From NCBI RefSeq assembly GCF_024171955.1, contig NZ_JAMTCS010000006.1:186001-250000 (forward strand): a DNA stretch of 64,000 nt, read 5' to 3'. Below, piece after piece: positions 42,869 through 50,817 of the stretch (its first letter is position 1; each line of letters opens with the position of its first letter). The notes under the pieces are model-generated. The model saw only the letters and a list, made by a program, of their open reading frames with translations. It searched no databases and was not told the origin of the DNA. Source of the stretch: Promicromonospora thailandica. Lineage in GTDB: Bacteria; Actinomycetota; Actinomycetes; Actinomycetales; Cellulomonadaceae. The translations under genes were made by a program, and so were the position numbers.

Positions 42869-43888
42869 ATGCGACCGCTCAAGCCTCTCCCCGTGCAGCT
42901 GGAAGTCATCGCCTCCCGGCAGGAGGGGTTGATCTCCGGGGCGCAGCTCGAGGAGATCGGGGTCGATGCGTCCTGGCGGCACCGGCTGGTGCGGCAGTGC
43001 CGGCTGATCCGGGTCGCCCGGGGCGTGTTCGACACGTACGTCGTACCGCCCCACCTGCGGACACATCCTGGAGTGCTCGACCATCTCCGACGCCGTGCGG
43101 CGTGGATCGGCCTGCTCGCGGGCGGCCCGGGGTCGACCGCCGTCGGCCTGTGCGCCCTCGCGCTGTACACGGTCAAGGGTCTGCCGCGCACGATCCGTCC
43201 CGAGGTGGTGGTACCCGGCGGGGGATGGCGGCCCGCGCGGGACGGGATCGTGTTCCGCGCGGCGGGTGACATGGTGACAGCCAGGTTCGCCGGGGAGTTC
43301 CGCATCGCGAGCATCACGGACGCGCTCGCCCTCGGCGTCGGCCAGATGCGCCGGGACGACGCCGTGGCCGCGATGGACGACCTGCTGCACACGCGGACCG
43401 CCACCGTCGACGACCTGGTGACGGCGCACGACCTGGCCCGAGGTCACCGGCACGTGGAGACCACGCATCCCTGGTGGCAGCTGGCGGACGGTCGCTCGGA
43501 GTCGCCGCTCGAGTCCCGGGCACGGTTGGCGTGCGTCGATGCCGGGATCCCGCCGGACACCCTGCAGCTGGAGGCGGTGGACGGGGACGGCGTCTTCCTC
43601 GGCCGCGTCGACCTCGCGTGGCACCTGCCCGACGGCACCTGGCTGCTGGCCGAGGTCGACGGGGCCGAGGTCCACGACACCCCTGAGGCCGTGTTCCGGG
43701 ACAGGCGGCGGCAGAACGCACTCGTCGCGGTCGGCGGGTCGCGGCTGCTGCGGTTCACCGCCACGGACGTGCGGGGGGCGATGGTCGAGACCCTGTCGGC
43801 AGTGCTGCGAGCGGCGGGCTGGATGCCGGGCAGGTACGACGACGACGGCCGCCCCGCGACTCTCGGCGCAGTAGGAACTCTCCTGTGA
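42869..43888 (+). CDS. AbiEi-like N-terminal domain / endonuclease-like protein
   Basis: 339 residues from ATG 42869. The N-terminal 60 residues (EVIASRQEGLISGAQLEEIG, VRQCRLIRVARGVFDTY) match the winged-helix domain of AbiEi-type antitoxin-like proteins. The C-terminal third has a restriction-nuclease-like outline: SPLESRARLACVDAGIP (Glu), VDLAWHLPDGTWLLAEVDG (D and E-x-D) and RRRQNALVAVGGSRLLRFTATDV, as in DUF559/Vsr-type nucleases. No AbiEii toxin gene is adjacent. Its role is unknown; such proteins are frequent and variable in actinobacteria. Confidence 0.65.
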   Translation: MRPLKPLPVQLEVIASRQEGLISGAQLEEIGVDASWRHRLVRQCRLIRVARGVFDTYVVPPHLRTHPGVLDHLRRRAAWIGLLAGGPGSTAVGLCALALYTVKGLPRTIRPEVVVPGGGWRPARDGIVFRAAGDMVTARFAGEFRIASITDALALGVGQMRRDDAVAAMDDLLHTRTATVDDLVTAHDLARGHRHVETTHPWWQLADGRSESPLESRARLACVDAGIPPDTLQLEAVDGDGVFLGRVDLAWHLPDGTWLLAEVDGAEVHDTPEAVFRDRRRQNALVAVGGSRLLRFTATDVRGAMVETLSAVLRAAGWMPGRYDDDGRPATLGAVGTLL

Positions 43889-43938
43889 GACCAAGGGGAG
43901 GGGCGGGGAGCGAGGGCGGATTTCACCCTGGTGCCCGA

Positions 43939-43944
43939 TATGTT
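43939..43944 (+). promoter_or_regulatory. Leaderless -10 for MFS exporter
   Basis: TATGTT lies 7 nt before GTG 43952, the same spacing as at purN and the second MFS gene. This supports GTG 43952 over the GTG 43931 and ATG 43940 as the start. A TTCACCC (43922-43928) lies upstream. Confidence 0.45.
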
Positions 43945-43951
43945 GTGCGCC

Positions 43952-45265
43952 GTGACCGTCGAGACGCCGCCCGCGCCGCCGCTGCGGAGGAACAGTGCCT
44001 ACGTGCTCCTCACCACCGGGCGGTTCGCCCAGGCGATCGGGGCCGGAGTCGGCACCTTCGCGATCCCGCTGCTCGCGTTCGAGGTGACCGGGTCGGTCGG
44101 GCAGGCCGGGCTGATCAGCGGTCTCGGGCAGGTGGGCGCCCTCCTGGCGACCCTGCCGGCCGGCGTCGTCGCGGACCGCGTGAACCGGCGCGCGCTCCTG
44201 CTGGTCGCCGCCGCCACGGGCACGGCGCTGTGGGCGACGGTCGTCGCGGCGGGGCTCGCGGGCGGCCTGAGCGCGTGGCACCTGGCGGCGGTCCTGTTCG
44301 GGTCGTCGGCGGTGAGCGCGTTCGTGAACCCGGCGTCCGGCGGGGCGCTGCGCGCCGTCGTCCCCGCGGCCCAGATGCCGAACGCGATGGCCGTCAACCA
44401 GGGGCGGATGGCTGCGGTGGCCCTGTTCGCGGGGCCGGTCGGCGGGTTCCTGTACGGCATGGCCCACGTGCTGCCGTTCGTCGGCTCGGTGGTCGGGCAC
44501 GCGGTCGAGCTGGTGGCGGTGGCGTTCGTGCGCCGTCCGCTCAACGAGGTCCGCACCGAACCCACCCACCCGCTGGACGACCTGCGCGAGGGCCTGCGGT
44601 TCGTCGGGCGCGTGCCGCTGTTCCGCGCCGTGCTCGTGCTGATCACGCTGCTCAACCTGACGTCGATCGCGCTGGTCGTGGCGATCAACCTGGAGCTGGT
44701 GCGCACCGGCACCGACCCGCGGCTGATCGGGCTCGTCGACGCCTGTGCGGGGATCAGCATGCTCGCGGGCGCGATCGTCGCGGGCCCGATCGTGCGGCAC
44801 ACCCGCGTGGGCCGGTTCGGGGTGCTGACCGTCGGGGTGCTCGCCGGGGCGCTCGCGGTGATGGCGCTCGCGCCGACCTACTGGGTGTTCGTCGCGATGC
44901 TCGCCCTGGGCGTGTTCCTCTACCCGGCGCTCAACGCGGGGTTCACCGGCTACCTCACGGTGATCGTGCCCGACCGCATGATGGGGCGCGCCACGTCGCT
45001 GCTCGGCCTGACCGGCCTGGTCGCCGCGCCCGCGGCTCCGGTCCTGGGCAGCGCGCTCCTGGAGGGCTGGGGCATCGGCGCCACCCTGTGGGTGATGGTG
45101 GGTGCGATGGTGGTGCTGCTCGTGGCGCTCGCGCTCACCCGGCCGCTGATGCGCATCGGGACGCCGGACACCTGGGCGGCCGACGCGCTGGCACAGGGGA
45201 CAGGGGCTCAGGCATCCGGCTCGGCCGCCAGGTCCCGCGGGCCGACGGCCAGGAGAATCTGGTAG
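43952..45265 (+). CDS. MFS transporter (putative drug exporter)
   Basis: 437 residues from GTG 43952. It has about 12 membrane segments with the MFS motif-A region GVVADRVNRRALLLV between segments 2 and 3, and a second loop VRHTRVGRFGVL mid-protein. It is similar throughout to the MFS gene at 45863, so the two are probable duplicates. The last 58 bp overlap the convergent ArsR-type gene. The substrate is unknown. Confidence 0.85.
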   Translation: MTVETPPAPPLRRNSAYVLLTTGRFAQAIGAGVGTFAIPLLAFEVTGSVGQAGLISGLGQVGALLATLPAGVVADRVNRRALLLVAAATGTALWATVVAAGLAGGLSAWHLAAVLFGSSAVSAFVNPASGGALRAVVPAAQMPNAMAVNQGRMAAVALFAGPVGGFLYGMAHVLPFVGSVVGHAVELVAVAFVRRPLNEVRTEPTHPLDDLREGLRFVGRVPLFRAVLVLITLLNLTSIALVVAINLELVRTGTDPRLIGLVDACAGISMLAGAIVAGPIVRHTRVGRFGVLTVGVLAGALAVMALAPTYWVFVAMLALGVFLYPALNAGFTGYLTVIVPDRMMGRATSLLGLTGLVAAPAAPVLGSALLEGWGIGATLWVMVGAMVVLLVALALTRPLMRIGTPDTWAADALAQGTGAQASGSAARSRGPTARRIW

Positions 45266-45780
45266 TACTTCCGCTCGGGGTCGTCGGGGTCGGCACGCTT
45301 GGCCGCCGCCGTCCGGTCCCACCACTTCTCCATGACGGCGAAGACCTCCTCCATCATCTGCTCCGCCTCCTCGCGGGTGAAGAAGGCGCCGCTGGCCGTG
45401 CCCTGGTGGAAGTCGTCCCGGGAGCCGGGGGCGTCGCGGTCGCGCAGGAACATCTCCCGCGTCCACCGCAGGATCGGGTCGAGCATCTGGTCCTCGTCGC
45501 CGACCTTCCCGTCGAGGAGGAAGCGTTCCACGAGCGGGCGCCACACCCGGTCGCGCTTGTCGCGTGCGAGCTCGGGCGCCTCCTCGATGAACCTGTGCTT
45601 CGCGAGCACCCGCAGGTGAAAGCTGATCGCGTTGGCCGGCTCCCCGAGCGTCCTGGCGAGGTCGGCCGCGCGGGCGTGCTCACGGACGTTGAGCTCGACC
45701 ATGATCCGCTGCCGCAGCGGGTGGGCCAGGGCCCGCATGGTCTCCGGATCCGTGATGCGGAAGGGCTCCTTCGTCGCCAT
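45208..45780 (-). CDS. ArsR-type winged-helix repressor
   Basis: This 190-residue protein has the N-terminal winged helix DPETMRALAHPLRQRIMVELN and ARTLGEPANAISFHLRVLAKHRFI. The C-terminal half (about 100 residues) has many Glu/Arg/Trp and likely dimerises or binds a ligand. No metal-binding cysteine motif. It is divergent from the MFS gene at 45863 and separated by TTGCGCAA inverted repeats, so it most likely represses that exporter and itself. Confidence 0.85.
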   Translation of the reverse strand: MATKEPFRITDPETMRALAHPLRQRIMVELNVREHARAADLARTLGEPANAISFHLRVLAKHRFIEEAPELARDKRDRVWRPLVERFLLDGKVGDEDQMLDPILRWTREMFLRDRDAPGSRDDFHQGTASGAFFTREEAEQMMEEVFAVMEKWWDRTAAAKRADPDDPERKYYQILLAVGPRDLAAEPDA

Positions 45781-45811
45781 CGGACCAGGTTAACAAAGTT
45801 CCGCACCACCA

Positions 45812-45855
45812 GTTGCGCAATCCTCATTGCGCAACTGCAGTTGCGCATCTACGGT
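45812..45855. promoter_or_regulatory. Operator and promoter between ArsR-type gene and MFS gene
   Basis: A 10-bp inverted repeat GTTGCGCAAT-N4-ATTGCGCAAC (45812-45835) is followed by a third half-site TTGCGCAT (45841-45848). The exporter promoter reads TTGCGC (-35, 45827-45832), 17-nt spacer, TACGGT (-10, 45850-45855), 7 nt, ATG. The -35 is therefore inside the operator, a simple steric repression design. Confidence 0.7.
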
Positions 45856-45862
45856 GGTGGCC

Positions 45863-47113
45863 ATGACGACGCTCTGGAGAAACCGCTCCTACCGGCTGCT
45901 GCTCACCGGCGCCACGGCCGAGGACGTCGGCGCGGCCGTCGGGGCGTTCGCCGTCCCGCTGGCGGCCTACGCGGTCACGGGGTCGGTGGTCGAGGCCGGT
46001 GTGATCGCGTTCGTCGGCCAGCTCGGGTCCGTGCTCATGACGCTGCCCGCGGGGGTGGTCGTGGACCGGGTGGACCGCCGTCGGCTCCTGATGGTCGGCG
46101 GTGCCGTCGCGGCGCTCGCCTGGATCAGCGTGGTCGTGGCGGGGCTCGCCGACGGCCTCGCGATCACCGCGCCGCACCTGGCCGGCGCCCTGTTCGTGTC
46201 GTCGGTGGTGGGCTCGCTCCTGGACCCCGCGGGGACCGCCGCCCTGCACGCGGTGGTGCCCACGGAGCAGCTCGGCGAGGCCATGTCGGTGGCGCAGGGG
46301 CGCGACGCCGCCGCGACCCTGCTCCAGGGGCCGATCGGTGGGCTGCTCTACGGGATGAGCGCGGTGCTGCCGTTCGCGGTCTCGGCCGCAGGCCGGCTGG
46401 TCTCGGTGGCGACGGCGGCGCTGGTGCGCGAGCCCCTCAACGGCGACCTCCGCGACGCCCGGACGGAGCGCCCCCTGGCCGCGCTCGGCGACGGGCTGCG
46501 GTACGTCTTCGGCGTACCCCTGCTGCGCACCATGATCTGGGTGTTCATGCTGGTCAACGTGGTTCTGAACGGTGCCATGACAGCGATCACGCTGCACCTC
46601 GTCCAGATCGGGACGGCGCCCGCGCTCGTGGGTCTGGTCAGCACGGCGGTCGGCATCGGGGTGCTCGCCGGTGCGGTCCTCGCGGGCGTCCTGGTCAAGC
46701 GGGTCCGCGTGGGTGCGCTGACGGCGCTGACGATCGGGATGTTCGGCCTGGCGCTCGCGGTGATGGCGGTGCTGCCGACCTTCTGGGGCTTCGTCGGAGC
46801 GCTGACCGGCGCGATGCTGTTCGCCCCCGCGCTCAACGCGGGGATGCTCGCGTACGTCACGGCGATCACCCCGGGCCACCTGCAGGGCCGGATGTCGGCG
46901 ACGATGGGCCTCACCAGCCTCGTGGCGGGCCCGGCGGCGCCCCTGGTGGGCAGCCTGCTGCTCGCCCACCTCGGCATCGGGCCCGCGCTGGGTGTGCTCG
47001 CCGGCGTGTGGGCCTGCCTGTTCGTGGCCCTGTTCCTGGTGCGACCCCTGTGGCGCATCGGCCTGCCGGACACGTGGGAGCACGACGTGGTCGAGTGGAC
47101 CGCGGCGGCATGA
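45863..47113 (+). CDS. MFS transporter (putative drug exporter), ArsR-controlled
   Basis: 416 residues from ATG 45863. About 12 membrane segments; motif A as GVVVDRVDRRRLLMV. It shares with the 43.9-kb paralogue long similar stretches (for example AVTGSVVEAGVIAFVGQLGS versus EVTGSVGQAGLISGLGQVGA) and the ending RPLWRIGLPDTW. The leaderless promoter is within ArsR operator sites. It probably exports a toxic compound sensed by the repressor. Confidence 0.88.
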   Translation: MTTLWRNRSYRLLLTGATAEDVGAAVGAFAVPLAAYAVTGSVVEAGVIAFVGQLGSVLMTLPAGVVVDRVDRRRLLMVGGAVAALAWISVVVAGLADGLAITAPHLAGALFVSSVVGSLLDPAGTAALHAVVPTEQLGEAMSVAQGRDAAATLLQGPIGGLLYGMSAVLPFAVSAAGRLVSVATAALVREPLNGDLRDARTERPLAALGDGLRYVFGVPLLRTMIWVFMLVNVVLNGAMTAITLHLVQIGTAPALVGLVSTAVGIGVLAGAVLAGVLVKRVRVGALTALTIGMFGLALAVMAVLPTFWGFVGALTGAMLFAPALNAGMLAYVTAITPGHLQGRMSATMGLTSLVAGPAAPLVGSLLLAHLGIGPALGVLAGVWACLFVALFLVRPLWRIGLPDTWEHDVVEWTAAA

Positions 47114-47117
47114 GCCG

Positions 47118-47708
47118 TCAGGACGGTGCCAGTGCCCGGCGCACCGCCTCCCGCAGGAGCTCCCGCCGTCGGTCGTGGTCCGCCGGGTCCTCGCCGGGGT
47201 GCGCCGCGTACACGGTGCTCACCGGCGACCAGGCCATCGACATCGCGATCACCAGGGTCATGATGTCGAAGGGGTCGCCCTGGCGCACGACGCCGGCCTC
47301 CTGGGCGGCGGCGATGGCGGCCAGCTTCTCGGCGTCCTGCCGGTCGGACTCGTCGACGAGGTAGCCCTGGGGGCGCCGCTCGAGCCGGGTCCAGGTCGCC
47401 AGCCGCACGATGTCCGGGTGCTCGAGGTACTCGTCGTAGAGGCGCACCGCCCAACCGGGCAGGTCGCCCGCGTCGATGGTGGCGAGGTCGATGATCTGCC
47501 GGAACGACTCGGCGAGCACGGCGTCGAAGAGGGCGTCCTTGGTCCCGAAGTAGCCGTAGAGCTGCGCCTTGTTCGTGCGGGCGGCGCTCGTGATCCGCTC
47601 GATCCGGGCGCCGGCGAACCCGAACTGGGCGAACTCGGCGTACGCGGCGTCGAGGATGCGGTGCCACGTCGCCGCGCCGCGAGCGGTCGGGGGCTTCCTG
47701 TCGGGCAC
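47118..47708 (-). CDS. TetR-family transcriptional regulator
   Basis: 196 residues from GTG 47708. The N-terminal HTH is RILDAAYAEFAQFGFAGARIERITSAARTNKAQLYGYF shortened here to its two ends: RILDAAYAEF and NKAQLYGYFG. The C-terminal ligand domain resembles TetR_C regulators of the AcrR group. TATCCT six nt upstream of the start suggests a leaderless mRNA. It is divergent from a zinc alcohol dehydrogenase with an imperfect palindrome in between, its probable operator. Confidence 0.85.
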   Translation of the reverse strand: MPDRKPPTARGAATWHRILDAAYAEFAQFGFAGARIERITSAARTNKAQLYGYFGTKDALFDAVLAESFRQIIDLATIDAGDLPGWAVRLYDEYLEHPDIVRLATWTRLERRPQGYLVDESDRQDAEKLAAIAAAQEAGVVRQGDPFDIMTLVIAMSMAWSPVSTVYAAHPGEDPADHDRRRELLREAVRRALAPS

Positions 47709-47763
47709 GTGGCGAGGATACCCGGCGGCCGCTTGCCGGACGGGGCGTGGCTGCCGTAGCCTC

Positions 47764-47786
47764 AAACCAGACCGAACAGTCTGTTT
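47764..47786. promoter_or_regulatory. TetR operator upstream of alcohol dehydrogenase
   Basis: AAACCAGAC and GTCTGTTT are inverted arms with 6 nt between, centred about 27 nt before the dehydrogenase ATG at 47802 and upstream of the TetR start at 47708. Typical size for a TetR dimer site. Confidence 0.55.
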
Positions 47787-47801
47787 ATTTGAGGAGCTGT
47801 C

Positions 47802-48851
47802 ATGCGCACCACCCGCGCCTACGGGGCACAGGGTTCCGAGAAGGAGCTCACGCTCCGCACCATCGAGCGCCGGGACCCCCGCCTGGACGACGTCGCGGTC
47901 CGCGTCACCTACTGCGGCGTCTGCCACTCCGACCTGTCCGCGCTGCACGCCCACGCGGCCGACGGCGACGGACTGCTGGTCCCGGGGCACGAGTTCGTCG
48001 GCGAGGTCGTCGCCGTCGGCGACGCCGTGACGCGGTTCGCCGTCGGCGACCAGGTCGCCGTCGGCAACATCGTCGACTCGTGCGGCACGTGCGCGATGTG
48101 CCGGGCGGGGCAGGAGAACTTCTGCGCCGAGTTCCCGACGCTGACCTACGGGGGCCGCGACCGGCACGACGGTTCGACCACGCTCGGCGGGTACTCCGGC
48201 GAGTACGTGGTCCGCGAAAACTTCGTCTACCACCGGCCCGCCCACCTCGACCCGGCAGCCGTGGCCCCGCTGCTCTGCGCCGGGGTCACCGTGTGGGAGC
48301 CGCTGCGCCGGTGGGCGGCGGGCCCGGGCATGACCGTCGGCGTGGCCGGGCTCGGGGGGCTCGGGCACCTCGCGGTGCGGCTCGCCGCGGCGCTGGGTGC
48401 GCGCGTCGTCGTGCTCACCCGCACGCCCGGAAAGGCGGACGACGCCCGCGCCCTCGGGGCCGACGACGTCGTGGTCACCACCGACGACACGGACCTCGCC
48501 CGCGCCGCCGGCACGATCGACCTGCTGATCGACACCATCTCGGCGCGGCACGACCTCGGCCCGCTGCTGCGGCTCGTCGCGCTGGACGGCACCCTCGTCT
48601 CGCTCGGCTGGCTCGGGCCGGTCTCGCTGGAGACCCCGGACCTGCTCATCGGGCGCAAGAGCCTCGCCTCAGCGGGCAGCGGCGGGCGCCCGCGCACGCA
48701 GGAGCTGCTCGACTTCTGCGGCGAGCGCGGCATCACCGCCGACGTCGAGGTGCTCCCCTCGGCGCAGGTCGCGACCGCGCTGCGCCGGCTGGCCGCGAAC
48801 GACGTGCGCTACCGGTTCGTGCTGGACCTCTCCGACCTGTCGGCGGCGTGA
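47802..48851 (+). CDS. Zinc-dependent alcohol dehydrogenase (CAD/YahK-like)
   Basis: 349 residues with a GAGGAG ribosome site. The catalytic zinc site has Cys38 (YCGVCHSDL) and His63-Glu64 (PGHEFVGEV). The structural zinc cysteines are in CGTCAMCRAGQENFC, and the NADP fold in GVAGLGGLGHLAVRLAAALG. It resembles cinnamyl-alcohol-dehydrogenase-type aldehyde reductases, so aldehyde detoxification under TetR control is likely. Confidence 0.9.
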   Translation: MRTTRAYGAQGSEKELTLRTIERRDPRLDDVAVRVTYCGVCHSDLSALHAHAADGDGLLVPGHEFVGEVVAVGDAVTRFAVGDQVAVGNIVDSCGTCAMCRAGQENFCAEFPTLTYGGRDRHDGSTTLGGYSGEYVVRENFVYHRPAHLDPAAVAPLLCAGVTVWEPLRRWAAGPGMTVGVAGLGGLGHLAVRLAAALGARVVVLTRTPGKADDARALGADDVVVTTDDTDLARAAGTIDLLIDTISARHDLGPLLRLVALDGTLVSLGWLGPVSLETPDLLIGRKSLASAGSGGRPRTQELLDFCGERGITADVEVLPSAQVATALRRLAANDVRYRFVLDLSDLSAA

Positions 48852-48902
48852 CCCCCGAGGCCGCCGGGCGGGACGGCCCGGCGGCCTCGACCGGCCGCCC
48901 GG

Positions 48903-48908
48903 TAGACT
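48903..48908 (+). promoter_or_regulatory. -10 element for purH
   Basis: TAGACT sits 6-7 nt before the expected 5' end of the riboswitch RNA. No good -35 is seen. Confidence 0.5.
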
Positions 48909-48910
48909 GC

Positions 48911-48995
48911 GACCGGCCGTGACTGGCGAGGGTGGGTCACCACCGGGGAGCGGCCGAGCGACCCGTGATGCGCGCCGCCCGCCTGGGTGCCAGGG
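48911..48995 (+). ncRNA. ZTP (pfl) riboswitch upstream of purH
   Basis: The leader contains the conserved ZTP-aptamer parts in order: GTGACTGGCG (48919-48928), a short hairpin GGTGG/CCACC (48931-48944), CCGGGGAGCG, a variable arm, and CCGCCCGCCTGGGTGCC (48975-48991), the conserved 3' pseudoknot side. This RNA class senses ZTP/ZMP, made when 10-formyl-THF is short, and often precedes purH, as here. The ribosome site and ATG lie about 20-35 nt further, so expression platform control of translation or elongation is possible. Confidence 0.88.
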
Positions 48996-49028
48996 TTTTC
49001 CGCGAAGCTACCTCCGAGGAGAACCGCC

Positions 49029-50681
49029 ATGTCCGGCGCCCCGTCCACCCCTGACGTCCAGCTCACCGACGACTCGCAGCGCCCCGTGCGGCGCGCGCTG
49101 CTCAGCGTCTACGACAAGACCGGCCTGATCGAGCTCGCCACCGCGCTGCACGAGGCCGGCGTGGAGCTCGTCTCCACCGGCTCCACCGCGTCGAAGATCG
49201 CCGACGCGGGCATCCCCGTCACCCCGGTCGAGGAGCTCACGGGCTTCCCCGAGTGCCTCGAGGGCCGCGTCAAGACGCTGCACCCCCGCGTGCACGCCGG
49301 CATCCTCGCCGACACCCGCAAGCAGGACCACCTCGACCAGCTCGCGCAGCTCGACATCGCGCCGTTCGAGCTGGTCGTCGTCAACCTCTACCCGTTCGCC
49401 GCGACCGTCGCGTCGGGCGCCGGGCCGGACGCCGTGGTCGAGCAGATCGACATCGGCGGACCCTCCATGGTCCGCGCCGCGGCGAAGAACCACCCGTCGG
49501 TCGCCGTCGTCGTCGACCCGGCGCGGTACGACGACGTCGTGGCCGCCGTGCGGGCGGGCGGGTTCACCTACGCCCAGCGCAAGGCGCTCGCGGCCGCGGC
49601 GTTCGTGCACACCGCGACGTACGACGTCGCCGTCGCGTCCTGGATGGGCTCCGTCGTGTCGCCCACGGACGTCGTGGAGGCCGCCGACGGCCCCGTCGCC
49701 ACCGGCTTCCCCGCCTGGGTCGGCGGCACCTGGGAGCGCGCCGACGTGCTGCGCTACGGCGAGAACCCGCACCAGCGCGCGGCCCTCTACACGCGCGGCG
49801 ACGGCGTGACCGGCCTCGCGCAGGCGGAGCAGCTGCACGGCAAGGCCATGAGCTACAACAACTACGTGGACGCCGACGCCGCCTGGCGTGCCGCCTGGGA
49901 CCACGAGGGCCCGGCCGTGGCGATCATCAAGCACGCCAACCCGTGCGGCATCGCCGTCGGCTCCGACATCGCCGCCGCCCACGCCAAGGCGCACGCGACC
50001 GACCCCGTCAGCGCGTACGGCGGCGTGATCGCGGCCAACCGCACCGTCACGGCCGAGGCGGCGCGGCAGATCGCGCCGGTGTTCACCGAGGTCGTCGTGG
50101 CGCCGGGCTTCGAGCCCGAGGCCCTGGAGATCCTCCAGGCCAAGAAGAACCTGCGCCTGCTGGTCGTGCCCTCGGCGCCCGCGACGCAGGTCGAGTCCCG
50201 GCCGATCTCCGGCGGCCTCCTGCTGCAGGCGACCGACCGCTTCCAGGCCGACGGCGACGACCCCGCGAGCTGGACGCTGGCCACCGGCGAGGCCGCGTCG
50301 CCCGAGGTGCTCGCCGACCTCACGTTCGCGTGGAAGGCCGTGCGCGCCGCCAAGTCGAACGCGATCCTGCTGGCGCGCGACGGGGCCGCGGTCGGCATCG
50401 GCATGGGCCAGGTGAACCGCGTGGACTCGTGCCGCCTGTCGGTGGAGCGCGCCAACACGCTGGCCGAGGGTGAGTCCGGTCCGGTCGAGCGTGCGCGGGG
50501 GGCCGTCGCGGCGTCGGACGCGTTCTTCCCGTTCGCCGACGGCCTCCAGGTGCTGCTCGACGCCGGGGTCACCGCCGTCGTGCAGCCGGGCGGCTCGATC
50601 CGGGACGAGGAGGTCGTCAAGGCGGCCGAGGCCGCCGGGATCACGATGTACCTCACGGGCACGCGCCACTTCGCGCACTGA
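49029..50681 (+). CDS. purH: Bifunctional AICAR transformylase/IMP cyclohydrolase
   Basis: 550 residues from ATG 49029 (GAGGAGAACC ribosome site). The N-terminal IMP cyclohydrolase has [41 protein letters not shown]. The C-terminal AICAR transformylase has [10 protein letters not shown], the KHANPCG motif (Lys, His) and [19 protein letters not shown]. It performs the last two steps of IMP synthesis. The ZTP riboswitch in its leader responds to its own substrate imbalance. Confidence 0.97.
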   Translation: MSGAPSTPDVQLTDDSQRPVRRALLSVYDKTGLIELATALHEAGVELVSTGSTASKIADAGIPVTPVEELTGFPECLEGRVKTLHPRVHAGILADTRKQDHLDQLAQLDIAPFELVVVNLYPFAATVASGAGPDAVVEQIDIGGPSMVRAAAKNHPSVAVVVDPARYDDVVAAVRAGGFTYAQRKALAAAAFVHTATYDVAVASWMGSVVSPTDVVEAADGPVATGFPAWVGGTWERADVLRYGENPHQRAALYTRGDGVTGLAQAEQLHGKAMSYNNYVDADAAWRAAWDHEGPAVAIIKHANPCGIAVGSDIAAAHAKAHATDPVSAYGGVIAANRTVTAEAARQIAPVFTEVVVAPGFEPEALEILQAKKNLRLLVVPSAPATQVESRPISGGLLLQATDRFQADGDDPASWTLATGEAASPEVLADLTFAWKAVRAAKSNAILLARDGAAVGIGMGQVNRVDSCRLSVERANTLAEGESGPVERARGAVAASDAFFPFADGLQVLLDAGVTAVVQPGGSIRDEEVVKAAEAAGITMYLTGTRHFAH

Positions 50682-50698
50682 CCCGCCCCGCACCCTCT

Positions 50699-50774
50699 CC
50701 CTCCTCTTCGAGACCGAGGTTGCTTCGCTCTGGAGCCGCTGAAAGCGAAGCAACCTCGGTCTCGAAGAGGAGGG
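50699..50774. repeat. Dispersed long palindrome, copy 5 (candidate bidirectional terminator)
   Basis: A perfect 31-bp stem (50699-50729 with 50744-50774), loop of 14 nt with changed inner bases. It is 18 nt after the purH stop and 43 nt before the stop of the convergent flavoprotein gene. Confidence 0.82.
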
Positions 50775-50817
50775 GCGGCGGGGTCCGGGCGGACGCCGGC
50801 GCCGGGGCCGGGGCCGG

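Noticed and set aside
42869-43888. Complete type IV toxin-antitoxin pair
   Set aside because: No AbiEii nucleotidyltransferase gene is adjacent; the next gene is an MFS exporter with its own promoter.
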